Part shown: one piece after another, positions 32,495-34,435 of the stretch
Numbering within the stretch: the first letter of the stretch is position 1
How the letters are laid out: every line of letters begins with the position of its first letter
Origin: Hadersleviella sp041745395
GTDB lineage: Bacteria > Chloroflexota > Anaerolineae > Promineifilales > Promineifilaceae
DNA: 34,435 nucleotides
Direction: 5' to 3'
NCBI GenBank assembly: GCA_041745395.1
Contig: JBGTIZ010000434.1
Span: 1 to 34,435, forward strand
Translations under genes and position numbers: made by a program
Notes under the pieces: generated by a model
What the model saw: only the letters and a program-made list of their open reading frames with translations
Databases searched by the model: none
What the model was told of the DNA's origin: nothing

Positions 32495-34096
32495 ATGCCT
32501 ACTTTCAAACAGCTTCTTCATGATTGGCACACGGCCGTGGACAACACCCCCTACGCCCAGCCTCCCCTTTACGACGGCCCCGACATCCCCCTGACCAACC
32601 TCGTCGAACACACGGCCGACGTCCTGCCCGGCTCCTGCTTTGTCGCCCGCGTGCGCACGGGGAGCGACGGCCACCCCTACATTCCCCAAGCCATCGCCCA
32701 AGGCGCAACCCTGATTATCGGACAACAGCCCGTCGCCCAGCTCAGCTTTGACCTGCCCGCCCACATCCCCTACGTGCAGGTCGCCGACACGGCCGTGAGC
32801 GTCGCCTGGCTCGCCGCCGCTTGGTACGGTTTCCCCAGCCGGGAGATGACCGTGATTGGGGTGACGGGCACAGACGGCAAAACCAGCACCAGTAATTTGC
32901 TCTTTAGCATTCTGCGCACGGCCGGGTACAAAACGGGTCTCATTAGCACCATCAATGCCGTTATCGGCGACACCGAAGAGGCTACGGGGCTACACGTCAG
33001 CACGCCCGAGGCGCCCGCCGTTCAGCGTTACCTGCGCCGCATGGCGGACGTGGGCACAACGCACGTCATTCTCGAGTCCACCTCGCACGGACTGGCGCAA
33101 CATCGGGTCACGGCCGTGGATTATAACGTGGCCGTGGTGACCAACATCACCCACGAGCATCTCGATTATCACGGCAGTTATGAGGCGTATGTGGCGGCCA
33201 AGGCGCGGCTGTTTGAAATGGTCGCCCAAGGGGAGCAGGCGCACGGAGGGCTACGCACGGCCGTGCTCAATCGGGAAGATAGCTCTTATGCCCCGCTGGC
33301 GCGCATCCCCATTAGCCAGCAAATCAGCTACGCCCTAGATCAGCCCGCCACGGTGCAGGCGCAAGCCCTCGTTTTTGGCACAGACGCCACGACCTACACG
33401 GTCGTGTCCCCCTTGCTCCCCGCCCCGCTCCCCATCGTTTCCCCGCTGGTGGGCAAATTTAACGTGTCCAATATGTTAGCCGCTTTGGGCACGGCCGTGG
33501 CTCTGGGCATCGACCCCGCCCACATCAAAGCCGGCCTCGAAGCGGTGCAAAGCATCAGCGGCCGGATGCAACGGCTCGATGAGGGGCAAAACTTTCTGGT
33601 CATTGTCGATTTTGCCCACACGCCCAACGCCCTGGCCCGCGCCATCGAAGCGGCACGGCCGATGATAGGGGAACACGGCCGTGTTATTACCGTCTTTGGC
33701 AGTGCGGGCAAGCGGGACGTGGAAAAGCGGCGGCTGATGGCTGAAATCTCAGCCCAAACGGCAGATATTACCGTGCTAACCGCTGAAGACCCGCGCACGG
33801 AGCCGCTGGTTGATATTTTGGAGATGATGGCTGAGGGGTGTGTGCGTTACGGAGGCGTCGAAGGGGAGTCGTTTTATCGCGTGGGGGATAGGGGGCAGGC
33901 CATTTATCACGCCCTGACGTTGGCTCGGCCAGCGGATGTGGTGCTGGTGTGTGGCAAAGGGCATGAGCAGTCGATGTGTTTTGGCACGACGGAATACCCG
34001 TGGGATGACCGGGACGCGACGCGAGCCGCGCTTCAGGCGTTTTTGGCGGCTCAGCCGATGGTGGATTTGGGGTTGCCTACGTTTGGGGGGGACTAA
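32495..34096 (+). CDS. murE: UDP-N-acetylmuramoyl-L-alanyl-D-glutamate ligase MurE
   Basis: MurE adds the third amino acid of the peptidoglycan stem peptide in the cytoplasm, using ATP. The 533-aa protein has the Mur ligase set: P-loop VTGTDGKTST (K129), STPEAP, THVILESTSHGL, NITHEHLDYHGS, the Lys in AKARLF, FGSAGKRDVEKR and GKGHEQ. The third-residue motif reads AEDPRTE, where DAP-adding enzymes have DNPR. The product may therefore carry ornithine or lysine rather than meso-DAP. The start MPTFKQLLHDW fits the family; an ATG at 32462 would add 11 residues, and neither has a clear ribosome site. Six exact palindromes lie in it, five read as Thr-Ala-Val. No other mur or mra genes are in view. 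Confidence 0.95.
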   Translation: MPTFKQLLHDWHTAVDNTPYAQPPLYDGPDIPLTNLVEHTADVLPGSCFVARVRTGSDGHPYIPQAIAQGATLIIGQQPVAQLSFDLPAHIPYVQVADTAVSVAWLAAAWYGFPSREMTVIGVTGTDGKTSTSNLLFSILRTAGYKTGLISTINAVIGDTEEATGLHVSTPEAPAVQRYLRRMADVGTTHVILESTSHGLAQHRVTAVDYNVAVVTNITHEHLDYHGSYEAYVAAKARLFEMVAQGEQAHGGLRTAVLNREDSSYAPLARIPISQQISYALDQPATVQAQALVFGTDATTYTVVSPLLPAPLPIVSPLVGKFNVSNMLAALGTAVALGIDPAHIKAGLEAVQSISGRMQRLDEGQNFLVIVDFAHTPNALARAIEAARPMIGEHGRVITVFGSAGKRDVEKRRLMAEISAQTADITVLTAEDPRTEPLVDILEMMAEGCVRYGGVEGESFYRVGDRGQAIYHALTLARPADVVLVCGKGHEQSMCFGTTEYPWDDRDATRAALQAFLAAQPMVDLGLPTFGGD

Positions 34097-34335
34097 ACGA
34101 TTGACGTGATTGCTTCCACCTCGTACCGATTCGCCATTAACTTGGACGCATATTGGATGCAAGCATAGATGTCTTCTGCTGTTAGGCGGGGGTATTCCTC
34201 TAAAACGTCCTCAATAGAGTCACCAGCCCCTAAAAATTCCAGAATCGTTTGTGCGATAATACGGGTGCCACTGATGACCGGACGACCATTGCAAATATAG
34301 TGGCCTAGATTGTCAAGACAGGTTTTTGAGCGACC
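34093..34335 (-). pseudogene. DUF433-type antitoxin-like gene, probably broken at its 5' end
   Basis: The frame encodes a DUF433 domain: HYICNGRPVISGTRI, then TILEFLGAGDSIEDVLEEYP and LTAEDIYACIQYA. DUF433 proteins are commonly antitoxins of VapC- or DUF5615-type toxins. No ATG, GTG or TTG lies before the domain, and a TAA directly precedes the first codon at 34336-34338. An AAAGGAG ribosome-site sequence lies at 34350-34356. Removing one A from the A5 run (34323-34327 on the plus strand) would join the domain to a frame open back to the ribosome site, so a one-base frameshift is the simplest explanation. The stop overlaps the murE stop on the other strand. No toxin gene is seen. Confidence 0.72.
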
Positions 34336-34371
34336 TTAAGGTAGGTATTCTCCTTTAGGTTTTTTAATAGT

Positions 34372-34434
34372 TCATGTAGGTAAGGTTAGTGATGGCGTGA
34401 CGGCAAAATAGACTTCGGCTGGTGTTTGGTAATC
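34372..34434 (-). mobile_element. C-terminal end of an IS transposase (cut by the window edge)
   Basis: Reading leftward from the edge, the frame gives DYQTPAEVYFAVTPSLTLPT and a stop. The words YQTPAEVYF match the C-terminus typical of DDE/rve transposases of IS3-like families. Only 20 residues are in view, so completeness and exact family cannot be judged. Confidence 0.55.
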
Positions 34435-34435
34435 A

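Larger units (their letters stand above)
902..33683. repeat. Highly iterated 10-bp palindrome CACGGCCGTG (50 exact copies dispersed over the window)
   Basis: Exact copies start at 902, 2109, 2268, 3996, 4174, 5506, 7872, 8886, 9175, 10541, 11194, 11413, 11434, 11761, 12376, 12466, 12943, 14374, 15169, 16589, 16877, 17222, 17383, 18199, 18654, 19032, 19332, 20669, 22274, 24759, 24803, 26231, 26534, 26966, 27679, 27769, 27841, 28051, 29683, 30302, 31159, 31305, 31585, 31672, 32530, 32788, 33109, 33256, 33490 and 33674. They were counted by hand, so one or two may be missed. Because the motif is palindromic it has no strand. Four copies are intergenic (902, 24759, 24803, 26231). Flanking bases vary but favour A..T, C..G and C..T. 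The pattern is like HIP1 (GCGATCGC) of cyanobacteria, with a different core that contains CGGCCG. Confidence 0.97.

Noticed and set aside
1..34435. tRNA or rRNA genes
   Set aside because: I saw no T-loop GGTTCGAATC-like words or conserved rRNA segments on either strand by eye.

Overview
The window looks like chromosomal DNA of a moderately GC-rich bacterium, most likely a Chloroflexota member of the Anaerolineae type. That placement is inference. It rests on a GlmL/MutL-like ASKHA protein with no mutase beside it, a zinc-ribbon protein with an acidic PDWL-motif tail, a MurE without the DAP-type DNPR motif, a PspA/dynamin/SPFH membrane gene set, and gene-dense DNA with degenerate short-period intergenic repeats. 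I saw no rRNA, tRNA, CRISPR array or complete insertion sequence.

Layout. Positions 257-6225 (all minus strand) hold ribosomal protein L9, a coiled-coil membrane protein, a zinc-ribbon/TPR membrane protein, PspA, and a double REC-kinase protein whose second kinase half has lost its catalytic residues. Position 6637-7284 is a Thr/Pro-rich LPETG-ended surface protein with its own good promoter and terminator. Positions 7464-17595 (minus) are a seven-gene cluster read from right to left: 87-aa protein, 266-aa membrane-anchored protein, 199-aa multi-pass protein, a 320-bp gap filled by nested mobile repeats, a 1528-aa zinc-ribbon protein with about 35 tryptophan-centred motifs, a 218-aa multi-pass protein, the MutL-like ATPase and a 355-aa protein. 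This is the best candidate for an undescribed system. Positions 17992-30826 are mostly plus strand: a helicase-associated-domain protein, DUF1905, RDD, a small membrane protein, a dynamin-like GTPase, an SPFH protein, a hypothetical protein, one minus-strand hypothetical protein and polyphosphate kinase. The right end has a SpoU methyltransferase, a small zinc-binding protein (minus), MurE, a damaged DUF433 antitoxin-like gene and the last codons of an IS transposase cut by the window edge.

The most striking feature is not a gene. The 10-bp palindrome CACGGCCGTG occurs 50 times by hand count, about once per 690 bp, where well under one copy is expected by chance. It lies mostly inside genes, and 40 of 46 genic copies are read in the one frame that gives Thr-Ala-Val. 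This resembles the HIP1 palindrome of cyanobacteria in style but has a different sequence.

Two families of small non-autonomous elements are also visible. A 92-93 bp element (two copies with 8-bp target duplications) has inserted into one copy of a ~165-bp element. The other copy of the longer element preserves the empty site.
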